A DNA stretch of 64,000 nt from Struthio camelus (taxonomy: Eukaryota; Chordata; Aves; Struthioniformes; Struthionidae), in assembly GCF_040807025.1 (NCBI RefSeq), contig NC_090943.1, positions 140,454,764 to 140,518,763 of the forward strand. Direction: 5' to 3'. The notes beneath the pieces are model-generated. The model saw only the letters and a program-made list of their open reading frames with translations. It was not told where the DNA came from and did no database searches. The position numbers and the translations under genes are program-made. Of the stretch, positions 38,790 to 51,000 are shown piece after piece. The stretch's first letter is position 1. Each line of letters begins with the position of its first letter.

Positions 38790-39050
38790 GGCGCCGCCGC
38801 GGGCGGCCCGCCCCGGGGGCGGTGCCAGCCCCCGCCGCGCTGACCGCGGCCCGGCCCGACCCGGCTGGCCCCGGCTGGGCCCGGCTCGGCTGTCCCGGGA
38901 CGACCCCGCGCTCGCCGGCTGCCGCTGGCGCATCTCCCGCGCCCGCACAGGCGCCGGCAAGCGCCGGCAACAGCCACCGCCCGGGGATTTGCGCGGGAGG
39001 GGCTCACGCGTGCCCCTGGGCGCCCTCCACTTCTCCCACGGTTTTAATCC

Positions 39051-42000
39051 CTAAGCGCTTTCCTGGAGCGCATTTAGCACTTCTGGAGTAGAAGCCAACG
39101 CATTAGTTATTTTCGCCGCTGGGGGAAAGAGGGAGAAGCAGCAGGAGTGCATCTTGTTGCAATAACGATTTTTGTTTTGCTTGTGAATAGGCACATCGCT
39201 ATGCATATATGCCAGAGAAAGCGAAGTCAAAGGAACGTGTCCCACTGCCGCTGTAATGAGTGAGGTCTGTGATAATCTTCAACTTCTTGATGAAGCTAGT
39301 TTAAGGAAGTCCCGACTAGACCACTGAATGAGTTTTTCTTCCCATACAGATAAAGCCAGAGCTCTCTAAAGCTATATAGTCTTATCTCATGGCAAAACTC
39401 GACCTGCAATGTGTTACCTCACTTTTCAGAACTGTCAACAGAATAAGTAGCAATTTTAGCTATTTGCATTGCTTATGCACCACTAGGAAGTATTTTATCA
39501 CTATTTTTTCATAGCAGAAGTGTGGGTAAGAACACTGCAGAGTGAGGTGTGTGATATCATGTTACTGGGACGTATTTGATCGCTTGAGCAGCATGCCCGA
39601 TCCCAAATGATAAGGACATAGTTCATGATAGCCCCTAACACTTTTGTCAGGACATAAAGCACACTGCAGGGAAGCTTTCCCTGTAAAATAAAACTAGTAA
39701 CAGCCATCATGCCAGATGAGCTTACAGCATGTCTGTTTTTCCTGGCCCTTTCCATTGACCCACTGTCAGAATCTTGACAACTTTGGCACTCTTTCCTGAG
39801 CAAAACTTGGAGGCTTACCTTTGTCAAAACTGCAAGATTGGCATAGAGAATAGTTTGCAGCTGGGTTGCTACAGAGCCGTAGGATCAGTTAGCTCATGTT
39901 CACCTCATGATATATTAAAAAAAAAAAAGCACTATAAAAACAGAAAAATTTAAAGATACTTTATTTCAGTAAAGGACAGTGTGTATGCCCTTACCTATTG
40001 ATGCAGTTCCTTGTTTCAGGTAGCTAAATCTAACTGAACTATTAGGTCATCATATCAGTGTCCTGTTTCCTGTCTTAATAATGAATTTCCATTTTGAGGC
40101 TTTCTATATTTGTGGGCAGTAAAATTCTCTACTACCCTTTTTTTTTTCACCATAAATACACTGGTCACTCTAATGAATTGTCAGATTAGTTTCTGAAAGA
40201 AGGAAAGATTCTTCCCAGAGAGTGGTGTGAAGCACTTCCTGCTGGCTCATGAGGATAAGCATTTGTAATAATAGCATTGTGACATTAAACAAAGCTAGTA
40301 ACGTTGCCATTTATTATATTTGTCATTCTCTTTCTGTTGTGAGATCCCATTTTAATGTTCTTATAACTTTGTCAGGGTTATAACTTTGTCAAAAAGCTGT
40401 TTCGGCTTTAAGCTGCCCATGATTTAGGCATTAGATTTGGCAAGAGGACAGTCATAAATGGTTCTCCTACGATCTGTATGAATATTCATGCATACTGGAG
40501 TAATGCCAAAATGCTCAGAAGCTGGAGCTGAACACCAGGTCTGTGAAACTTTAACTTGTGCATGTGTTATTTTACAACATTATTTAGAGTATGTGGTCAC
40601 TTACAAGTTTTGTTTCAGAGCCCTGTTTCATGCATTGCACTGGTATAAGAAATACTTTTTTGATAAGAAGTTTTCCGCTGTTTCTCCTGCTCAGTCTGAC
40701 ATTATGTCCTATCTACTCTATTTTCTTCAAGTGGTGCTCTGAATACAGAATTATAGATTTCACTGGTGTTTTTTCTGTGATGGTTATTTTGACAGAAGCT
40801 GAGTGCTTCTAAAATACTAACGCATTTATTTTCATAGCATTGCTACAAAGCCAAGGCATACTATTATCTTCAGTTAACAAGTAGGAGTTCTGACATGCAA
40901 AGCAACTAAGATAAAAGAATCCACACAGTTTAGGTTTCTAATCTAAGAGAGATCTCGGACTTGATTTTTCATAACTAGTTAACATTATGCTGCAGTTCAT
41001 TTACCCACTTATAGCTCTGATTCACTTTATTGCCAGATTTAAGAATTCAGCAGATCTATAAATCAAATTCTCATCAGTCATTCGAAAATTTGTTTAGGGG
41101 CTACTGATGATAAATTAATTGTAAGTAACTTGTGTAGTGTCAGTTACAAACTCAGGGGCAAAGTTATAATCTGGCTTCTAGGACATCCTTTGATTGGCAC
41201 AATTTCCTTCACCAAGGCACAATTGCCTTAACCAATGGCCTATTCTTCTCTTCCTGGAAGCCTTTGTTGCACTCACTACTCAGTTTTCAGCTTCTGTCAG
41301 CAATGCAGAAGAAGTCCTATTGAATGCACTCTGTAAACTCTTCAACTGCATCAGCTTGGTTCATCACCATTTCATGTCCGTGCAGCATGCTAAATGACGC
41401 AGGGGACCTATGAAATAAATGGTACATAATCCACAAATCTATAAACATGCATTTATATAACAAACATTTTCAGTGTGTTGATTGACTAATATTGTAACTT
41501 AACAATAATGTTCCTTCAACATTTGTGTATGCATAGTTGTGATATAAACCAAGCAATGGACTATATGTCATCCCATTGATCATGGATACTTATCAAAGTT
41601 AAAACTAAAACAAATCTAAACATTAAATCAACAAGACCCATAAAATGAATAATTATCCCATCTAATCCTGTCAAGATTACCTGGTATAACCCTTCTTTAG
41701 AGATTAAAAGCAAAACATCTCAGTTATAACAACAAAAACAAACGAACAGTCTATTTTGAGCTTGACTTTGAAGTTGACCTGTTAATCATTCACTAGAAAA
41801 GGTTTCTTTTTCATTTCATGGAATATCTGTGAGCGTGATGCCAATCTTTTTCAGCTTTTGGTTTTCTACTTTCACACACTTTTGTGGCATTTTTTCTTTA
41901 CTTTTTCTTGTTTTCCTTCTTTACTTGTTACTACTCCTACTTTAGGAGTAGTGTGGCACTTGAAATTGTACGGTATTGCTTATCATGGCTGTGTCCTGTG

Positions 42001-44589
42001 AATGATTGTACAGGTACTCTGACATTAATTTTTAGATAAATATGAACAAATGGAGTGAAAGCATTTTTCCACCTCCATATACAGGAAGGTGACAGGATTC
42101 TGGCATGTGGGGGTACAGTATTCCTTCCACTCAAGCTTCTGGAAGAGCAGATTTTGCACGTTCTTGTTTTCCAGTCTCATTGCCCATTCACAATTAATAT
42201 TCTAGTGAAATTCTGTTCAGAAGCTTTAAATTAGTCTCATCTGAAGTCAATCTCGTCTGAAATTTGACAGTATGACTCTCTGTAAGAAGACTAAACTTCT
42301 CTGGGTAATATTTTGTAAAAGGTGTATTATTGTTTTCAGAGGACTTTTTAAAAAATGTTTGCTTCATACATCTTTTTGTAACTCTAATTATTCACTACCT
42401 CAACAAATTGTAAGTTTTGCATGCTTGTTCTGACAGAATTTTGAAAGGAGTCTGTAAAAAGAAGTTTGCATTAAAGAAATGCAGAAGTAGTTCCATTATG
42501 TAAAGTAACAATTCTTTGCTATGCAGAAATCAGTTATCAAAACCTGTTTGGTTTGTTAGCTACTTCAATGGATGAGTGCTGTCATTTGCCTTTCTCACAC
42601 ATTGGTTTTACTTTTCAAATATTCCTCCAAAGGAGACAGCTTAACGGGAACATGAGGCTAATCTTAAAAAAAAAAAAAAAAAAAAGAAGAAAGAAAAGAA
42701 GAAGAGGGTTTGAGGAATTTATGAAGCATTAAATGGCAGTGTATGAGGCAGGGTGTGAGTGACTGAAATCGTTCTGTCCTGTGTAGCAAGTGAAAGACAG
42801 AGCAGGGTACGTGGCAGCTGGGATAGCCTGAGCACAGAAGGGATTGCAAAAGCCTTTCCCCAGTGCCATGCGTGGCACCACTGCACATTGTCCCCTCTGT
42901 ACTAATGACAACTCCCAATTGTGAAATGCTTGCTTATTCACAGTTCTGGCAGGTTTGTTTTTTTTTTGGTTGTTTGCTTTATCCTTTACAATCTCACCAC
43001 AAATGTGCATGGAATATGCCAAACAATCATTCCATGAACTATTTTTGTGATACACCTAGCTATTTATTCTCTTTGTGCCAAACATTGAAGCTCCTGTCTT
43101 CTTTCTAAGAGGAAACAAGGGTAATCACCTTGGAAGTTAGGATCTCAGATCAGATGACGCTGAAAGCAAAGAGTAACTACTGAACTTTGGACTCCTTGCA
43201 GCACACCTCAGAGTGATGCACATTGCCTCAAATGTCAACAAAAGTAGGGAAAACACATCTCTTGACCTGTAAATCACACTACCAAAATACTGAGAAAGAC
43301 TGTAAACATTGCTAAACTGTTAACGCAACTTTGTGCACTGACAGATAAATACCTTAAGCTGGCAAAAGCTAACTCGGTCTCAGTTTCTCGTCTTTCAGTA
43401 TAGACTTGTCCTGTGCACTACACTCATAAGAAAACAACATTTTAACACTTGTCACTTTAGCATTCATGCTGTATTTTATCATTTAATTAAAACACGGATT
43501 TCTGTGGATCCAGATTCTATAAACTCCACAAGATTGGTTAAGTTCTTCCCATAAGCTAGATCTTTTCCACCTTCCCAAGGCAGCACATTAATACTTTCTA
43601 ACTTGGCTTTTTTGCTGTCTTCATCTCTCAAGAATTCCAAGGGTTCTCCCTTTGGAATTCTTTAAGGTTTCATCGTGTCCAAGTGCGGAGGTCATAAATC
43701 ATAAATCATACCATCTAGAATATGTACTGCATGAAAATGGAATTTAATCATAGGCATCTTTATATAACTCTTCAATATGTCCTTGGAGACTGTTTTGCAC
43801 AGATTCTGTTAACTCAAATTCACATCTGGTATGGAGATTCAGGGCCAAAAACATGGATATTCTAGTATCCTGGTCTATTTTTGTTCAAATAAACACGCTA
43901 TTGCGTAGCATCCACTTTTTACAATTGTTGTGAACAGTACTGAACAATTAATCTAACTGAATCTCTTTAGTTACTGTTTATTTTTTGCCTTTGATAGATA
44001 TACAGTAGTACAACATGAAATACATCTTTCACAAAATATGGAATAAAGTAATGTTAAGAAACATATTGTATTATGTTTTAGCAAACATGAAAACTAATCA
44101 GGAGAGGTTTCACAATAGCTAAGGCCTTTTTTTTATGAATTCACATGTACATTTGAGCTGCATTCGCGATTTATGCTGAAGATTGTTCGCTGCAGCTCCC
44201 AGAGTCTTCACACACAGGTGTGTCTGTGCAGACATGTTACGTTACTGTATTTTGCTCTTAAGTCCCGTGCCACTGATTGTCTCCAAAGCACGCATTTTGA
44301 TGCACAGATAGAGGCTTTACTCTAGTTGACTTCTGCACCTACTCTCTTTCCGTCCTTGCTAGTAGCATGGGCTCACCTAATCTGACAGAACGTGACAACT
44401 GGGCATTTCTGCAAAGGCATCTTAGAAGCTGCTATAGCCTAGCATGCCCCATAGTGTATATACACCATTCCTTGGCACTGAGATATGACGACACCCTTGG
44501 CATCCTCTTACATCTGATATCTCCTCATTTTTTGGCTAGTTGCTCTGTCTCCAGGCCAGGTGCTCAGAATGAAACAGGTGCAAAAGGAA
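39051..44589. other. Unique AT-rich region, no gene seen
   Basis: No supported coding sequence. Small features are a 17-bp tandem repeat at about 40361-40394 (TTATAACTTTGTC twice) and an A-rich/GA tract at 42665-42706. No plus-strand exon following the CpG island was recognised. Confidence 0.5.
42665..42706. repeat. Poly-A followed by GAA-rich tract
   Basis: About 20 A residues then AAGAAGAAAGAAAAGAAGAAGA. Simple purine repeat. Confidence 0.9.
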
Positions 44590-47500
44590 TCTAGGAGCTT
44601 GTGAACAAGAAGCCCATTTTGCAGCTGGAAAATGTCTCACCAGCATAGCAACAGAGCTGGTCCGGGCCAGCATCAACACCATAGAGCCCTACTGTTTCAA
44701 GTTTAAGAAGCCAAAGATAGTGCACATCTACATTTGAGTTAGAACCAACTGTCAGGAGAGCTCATCAGACTGCTTATGTTATGAAGGTCTGTAAGAGCCC
44801 TGTATGACAAGGGGGCTGCACCCTGTACGCAGGTGGTTTCTGGTCCCTTTTGTGGGGATAGCACTCTAAGCTCCTTTGCCTCTGCCCTATCTCCACAAAC
44901 CAAGTACTAAGTCTTACAGAGTCCAAAGAGGGTGGTTAGGATGCTGGACCAGTGTCCATCAAAGGTCACACCGGAGGAAACTATGGCACAGCCCATACAA
45001 CTGTTCTGCAAGTGTTGAAGGACCTATCTGAAGTTGTTCACACATTACCTTCTGGGAAGGAACCAAGCTTTAAACCATATGTTGCAATGAGAGCTCATAG
45101 AGAACGTCCTCTGACATAGTGAAAGCCATCTTTTCAGGAGGACATAACAGTCCTAAATAGACCGGTCACTCTTCTACCACTTTGTTCTCCTCTATACTAC
45201 TTTTATGTCCTCCCAGATAAGAGAGGGAAATTTGTGCTGATCATACTTTAGGGTGATGTGTTGTCCCTGAAATGCAAAGCAACTGGCATAACACAACGGC
45301 CAGGAAGACAACCGCCTAGCATCAAAGCATGTTACAGCATCATCTTCATCTGCCTAATTCAAATACGCATGCTTATCTCCTGATGCTGTTAGAGCATCCC
45401 AGACATCAGAAATCAACTCATGTATGATTCTGACATACCACATCAGGGCAGGTGCAATGGTGGCAGTTTCAAATAGTTCACTATGTGCCCTGAAAGCAAA
45501 AGCACCATGCAACTCCATAACCAATAGCTCCAGCAATAGTGCTGTTTCCTGTGCTCTTATGGCATTAAGTAGCAGTGTTCATCTTTCGCTCCATCCCTGA
45601 AGTCTCTCCAAAAGCTTTCTTTCCCTCTGCCCATATCTAAGCCATAGTCTCAGGAAGAGATATCTCCCATCAGCAATCTGCACTTAAAAGATGTCTAGCC
45701 AAGTTTTAGCCATACTTTAATGGATTCCTCAGTCAATTGACAGTATTGACAAATAGTGGGCACCCTGGTAAAGAAAAATGAAGGTTTCTGCCCATCCTCC
45801 ACAGCAGCAGACTGAGAAGAGGAATGCTATAGGAAGGTTCACAATTTCAGGAAAATAACACAATATTCTTCAGGCATGATGAAGAGACCTATTCCATCAA
45901 TCTCCCTGGCTTCCTCAGACTTCTGAAATAGGCTGTTTGATGTTAGCCAGATGTGAGTCACTTTGATTTAAAAAGCAGAAAACTTCACATGCAACAGGAA
46001 ATTATAGGCAGTTCTGGACTGTGGGCAATCTTCAAGGATTCTAGCATCCCAAAAGCACATTATGGCCATATGTTGCTGGATCCAGCTGCAGAGTTGTATG
46101 GTTCAAGGTAACTATGCAATAAACACAACTAGCGTGGCATTTTTTTTTTTTATCTGTCTTCTATATCTTCCATTCTCTACAGGGATATCTGCAGCAACAT
46201 GAATGTCTTAATCTACTGATAACTCAGATCAGCCTGCAGAGGGGCACAGTAGAGGAACACCAATAGTGAAGCGCATCTCACATAACAATGATAGGCCACA
46301 TCCTCAGTTTCTTACTCTACTTACCTATATACTTTAACCAGTTGGCCCCAGAACTGTACAGGTCATTAGAGCTGATGAGACTCTATCGATAATTTTTTAT
46401 AGACTGTCACACATTTAGGGTTTGTCCAGACCATTAGATTAAATGTCTTGGGAGCATCCTTTGGCTCTAAAAACAAGGCATGGAATGGCATGAAATATCC
46501 CATATTCACACTGGTTTACACTGCAAAACAGGATGGTCACATCCAAAATTGCCTATGAAAAATGGTCCCTTACCTATGTCAAATACCAAACTTTGCCTGA
46601 GAATTCTTTGAGAGGAAGGAGGGGAAAACCCCAAACCATTCCATCACTACTCTAACAACTTAACTGTATAGAGAATCATGTTCTGGTCCCTGACAAAGTT
46701 CCTTGGCATTAATTTAGGAGATAGTTAATGTAACCTCACTGGTGCCTGGTGTAAGAGGTCCAGGGCCCAATAAACTTGCAAAAAACTAAGTCTTGCCTAG
46801 GCATCTGTTTGCAAAGCTACAAAGTTTAACATTAGGCTGTAGGTGGCTAATTAGGCTCTAGTTATTGCATTTCTTTAGACCTCAGGGTATCTAACATGGT
46901 CATTGTTCTCACCTCCACCTCCGTGGAGACAGATACTATTGATTGGAAGATTTTTTTTCAGGCTACTGCAAAGCTGCCTTTACATCCCCAGTGCGAGCTG
47001 TTCTAACACAGTAAGAGCTAATGGTGCATGAACCCAGTCAGAAGCTCCAGACAAGCAGGGAGAGCTTTCTGCCTGAAATGTCCAACATGTCAGCAATGAA
47101 AAAATGGAGACTAGGCACTGCTAATCTCTGCTTTTGTGACAACTTAGGACCTCCGTAAGAGCAATAAAGAGGAGAGAAAAGAGACAGACAAGCAGCTTCT
47201 TTGGCAGCCCTTTGGTTCTAGGCTCAACCCTACCTGACACTGTTGCTGAGCCTCTAGACATGCAGACACAGCACCTCAGGTTGCCTCCACAAAAAAGCAA
47301 AGTGCCGAGCTGGCACCTCTCGAGGCATCCTAGCAGAATTTGACCCTGACCATCAGCTCAAGTCACTGGCAGTGAAGGCATAGTTGGCAGCATTTTCTGG
47401 AGATGAAGGTCCTCTTCAGCTCCCCTTGCATACCCACCCATGTTTATGCCTGGGAGCCCCTTTAGCCATAGTTTGTGTGTTATTTTGTTAGTTTATGATG

Positions 47501-48000
47501 TGTTTTGTTATGCACTGTTCATCCTATCTGTATACTGTTATTTTCTTATCTTGTTTTGCTTTTCTAAGTTTGTTTTTGGTCTTTAACCCAGTTTTCCCTT
47601 TACCTGTTTGAATAAACATGTTTGAACTGTTAAGGGTATGTAGTCCTCTCTTGTTTATCAGAGTATTTCTGGGGTGCCTCAGCCTCTTTTCATGACTAAT
47701 GGCTGCAATATAGCAGAGCCAGCCTCCTGTGGAGTTCAGGGTCCAAAACAGGTAGAAGCAATAAAGAGTACACAGAGGAACTGCAAGAACTTCCAAGCTG
47801 GAAGGCTTCCAGAAAAGGATAAGCCAATGTAGTGTCAAAGACACACCATGTTTGTGAACTGGAAATTTTCCTTTAGCGTTTTTAGAGGTATTCTGTTCAA
47901 GCATGCTGGACCTCAAGATCTGGAAGATCAGTCTTCAGTCAGATTGGAGAAAGGATGGCTCTGTGTATGTTCAAGGCAGGAAAAAGGTATAATTTGTCCC
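44590..48000. other. Unassigned, less AT-rich segment; possible decayed element
   Basis: This stretch is visibly richer in G+C and in codon-like text than its flanks, yet all frames are broken by stops. Short open blocks exist on both strands, for example a minus-strand 60-codon frame at 45354-45536 and a 130-codon frame at 47524-47916. Neither is recognised. A T-rich run ending in AATAAACATG (AATAAA at 47611-47616) looks like a 3' UTR with a plus-strand poly(A) signal. It could be an old retrocopy or DNA transposon remnant. Confidence 0.25.
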
Positions 48001-51000
48001 TGATGAAATATATTAGGGGGGAGAAGAATCAATTATACACCATTCTTGATTTGCTAAGTTCTTTCACAGGAGGCAGAGGCGGCCATAAAGTAGAAATTTC
48101 TGATTGTAGGCTTTAATTTTCTGGCTGGCGAATGCAGCAGCAAATGAAGAGTGACCATAGAGGGCAGGGGAGGGCAGGGCCTTTTTTTTTCTAATGATGT
48201 GCTTCACGGTCCTAGGGTGTGCATGAAGCAGGCAAGTTGGGAGCAGTATGCAAACTAGCAGGTTCTGCAATAAAAAGACACAAACACCACACCAAAGTAT
48301 AATGTGGATGCTATTAATTTGTCTACATTATGGTCCCATGTCTGCATGCCACCTGCCTTAGGAACTTGAGGTCACATTCAGGTGCTGCTCAAGAGGTATG
48401 AATGCAGATCCTGTAAAGAGAAGAGATAAATGAAAGAATGGCTAGTGATCATGTAATTCTTGGTTTCTTAATCTATAGGACATGCTTCATCTGCAAGGCA
48501 CTCAGAAAATCATATGGACCATTCTCACCAAAGAGCTATGTTCTGTAAGGAGCCTCAAAGTGATGCTAATTTAGTCTAAATAAGGTAAATATAATTAAGA
48601 TATACTGCTCCAATTCTCTGACTGTTAAGGCAGGATCAGCACTGATGGATGTTTATCTATCCTTTTCCTAAAATCTTACTGTGACACTGAATGATAGAAT
48701 TTGATGTAGAATCATAGAAATGCAGTTAGATCAATGTGCTGCTGGTGGAGTGGATCTCCTTCAGATAACTGGAAGACCGACTATCATCTACTCACGCTAT
48801 AGTTTCCTTTCCTGTGACTGACCGGATTTTGTGATTCTGGAAAAGACGACTCTTCTCATACAGCTGCTCGTCCCAAAAGACCGGGCCCCTTGACATGATC
48901 CTAGGAGTTTGAAAAATTCCCATTTGTAGAACTTTCCTCTATTTGTTTCTGACAAATGCGGACTGAGGTCTACATGCAGCCTTGCAATTTTACAAATACA
49001 AGTATACTTGTATAATTTTACTGGTTAGGTTCATAGCAGGTTTTCTTAGCAATGGAAAACCCAAACTTATACAAAGGTCTAAAGAATACAGCTATTAATG
49101 TAGTGAAAGTTTAACAAAGCTGAATAAAGTTTGCCTATTTATTCTCATTTGACAATGTTTTATCTACTTCTCATTGGCAGATCTGGCAATTAGGCACGGA
49201 ATTTAGGCACTTTCTAATTTGTCATTGAGGTGAATGATATACACTTTTTCATTTATCCGCATAGCAGTGAAATAAAAAAGTTGCAAATGGTCTTCAAAGG
49301 TCAACCATCTCAGCTGCAAGAAATCTGATCAGATAGGAACTGCATAGTCCAGTTTCCTCACCTTGCTTCAGTGGAAGTTTTTCCTGCATTCTACTTGTGA
49401 TGCAGTTGAACTAAAGCTGCAAGTTTCTGGAATGAGTACAAGTCTGACAGATCCTTTACAAATTTAGAAACAGAGAAAGCATTTTATAGTCTGTGTGAAA
49501 ATTAACTTTCTGCAACTGGAATTGGCAGCGATTGAAAAGATACATAATTTATTATGTATGAGATCACAGATTTGGACTAACACTAATTTTATTCCTTCCA
49601 CCTCTCCTCCTGTTTCCTATTCTCTCATGTCTGTGTCAATCATATCTACTCCCTCTGAAGAATTTTGTTACAGAAAACAGGAGTTTAAAATATAGAAGAC
49701 CACCAAGCACATTAATAGACCATTAAAAACCAAAGCCGCCAAAGTTATTGAAGAACATTTCCAGCTTTATAGTGGAATGGAGAGGCAAGGTGAAACAGTA
49801 ACTCTGGCAAAACCAGAGACAATTGACTGATAAACACTTGAAAATGTCTTAGGGAGTATGATACAAGACATACGGCTGTCTTGTGGTAACATTTAAAGAA
49901 TTAAAATATAATGACTAGTTCAAAGTAATGGAATTAGCAAATGCAGTGGAAATGGTAGTGAAGGACTTATTGAATTGTACTTAGAGCTCAGAGACATTCA
50001 AACTGACCTAATGTGTGAAATGCAGTTTTTTGAAAGCCACTAAATCTTATAAAGCCTATTCCTCCTATGGAGAAATTGTTTTGCAGGTACATGATTGTGA
50101 AAGGTCCCAATGTCATAGATACCTCCATCTTGGACACTTGGCCAGAAATTGAAAAGAGATGAGTATCAAAAGATATACGCTTTTTGCCTCGAGAGGGAGG
50201 ATGACACAAAGAGGAATAAGATTACTGTAAAACCTATTCCAGCTTCCTGGCATCCTCCAATTTTAAATGGCCTAACAGAGAGTGAATCTTCAAAGAAGAC
50301 AAAGGAAACGATTTGGGGAAACTTGGAAAAATGATGATTCAACTGATGTGCTGAACAGCTTCTCAAACTGTGGTGAGCACGAGTCCAGCCCAGGGGCTAA
50401 TGACAAAGACAGTAGGAATTCATAGATGAATCTATCCCTGTAGGTAGGGGGAATAAGGAAGAAAAGCAATACCAAAATTGGCTACCATGCCAGAGAGCTG
50501 GATCAGAAGGAAGACTTTCTCAAAGAGAACAGTAGTTTCTCTATACTCGCTTGCCAACACGACTTCCAGTTCCAGCCTGAAGCAAACTAAATCATTATCT
50601 TTTAAAGACTTAAGTGATGAGCTAGTCATAAAATGATATCAGGTCATACTCACAGGTAGAGCTAAATTTCTGTTTAGCAATTTTTGCCTTTTGCTCATGG
50701 TCATCTGGAATCATCATGGCCAAAATCAGGCATAGTTTTCCTAGAATTACATTATCTAGGTGTATCTACAGTATTCCTGAAGAGACGCTGTACAGAAAGA
50801 GCTCCAGTTCTCAGCAGGTTACACTGAAGTTATAAAATAATAAGGGGAGAATATAATTAAGTATTTGCTGTGGAAAAAATAGGCCTATCAAAAAATACGT
50901 GTTACCCAAAAAAGTACAAGAGGTAGACTTAAGATACTCCTCTTCAATACTTCTGGTTTAGTAAACAGAAGGGTTTTTTTTCTTTTACTCTGCTGACAGT

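Larger units (their letters stand above)
38401..39050. promoter_or_regulatory. CpG island over PPDPFL promoter and first exons
   Basis: An abrupt GC-rich, CpG-dense block in otherwise AT-rich DNA, with many CCGCC and GGCGG words including a GC-box-like GGGGGCGG near 38816. It covers the TATA box, non-coding exon 1, the first intron and the ATG exon of the minus-strand gene. Long frames in all phases across it (up to 219 codons) result from the low stop-codon density of GC-rich DNA, and none shows a recognised domain. Confidence 0.9.

Noticed and set aside
38395-39091. Long plus- and minus-strand frames of up to 219 codons over the GC-rich island
   Set aside because: They overlap each other in several phases, are Ala/Pro/Arg/Gly-rich as expected from CpG-island sequence, and cross the TATA box and splice sites of the PPDPFL model.
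47524-47916. 130-codon minus-strand frame
   Set aside because: Not recognised; its Lys-rich C-terminal part reads antisense through a T-rich tract. Kept only as part of the unassigned segment.
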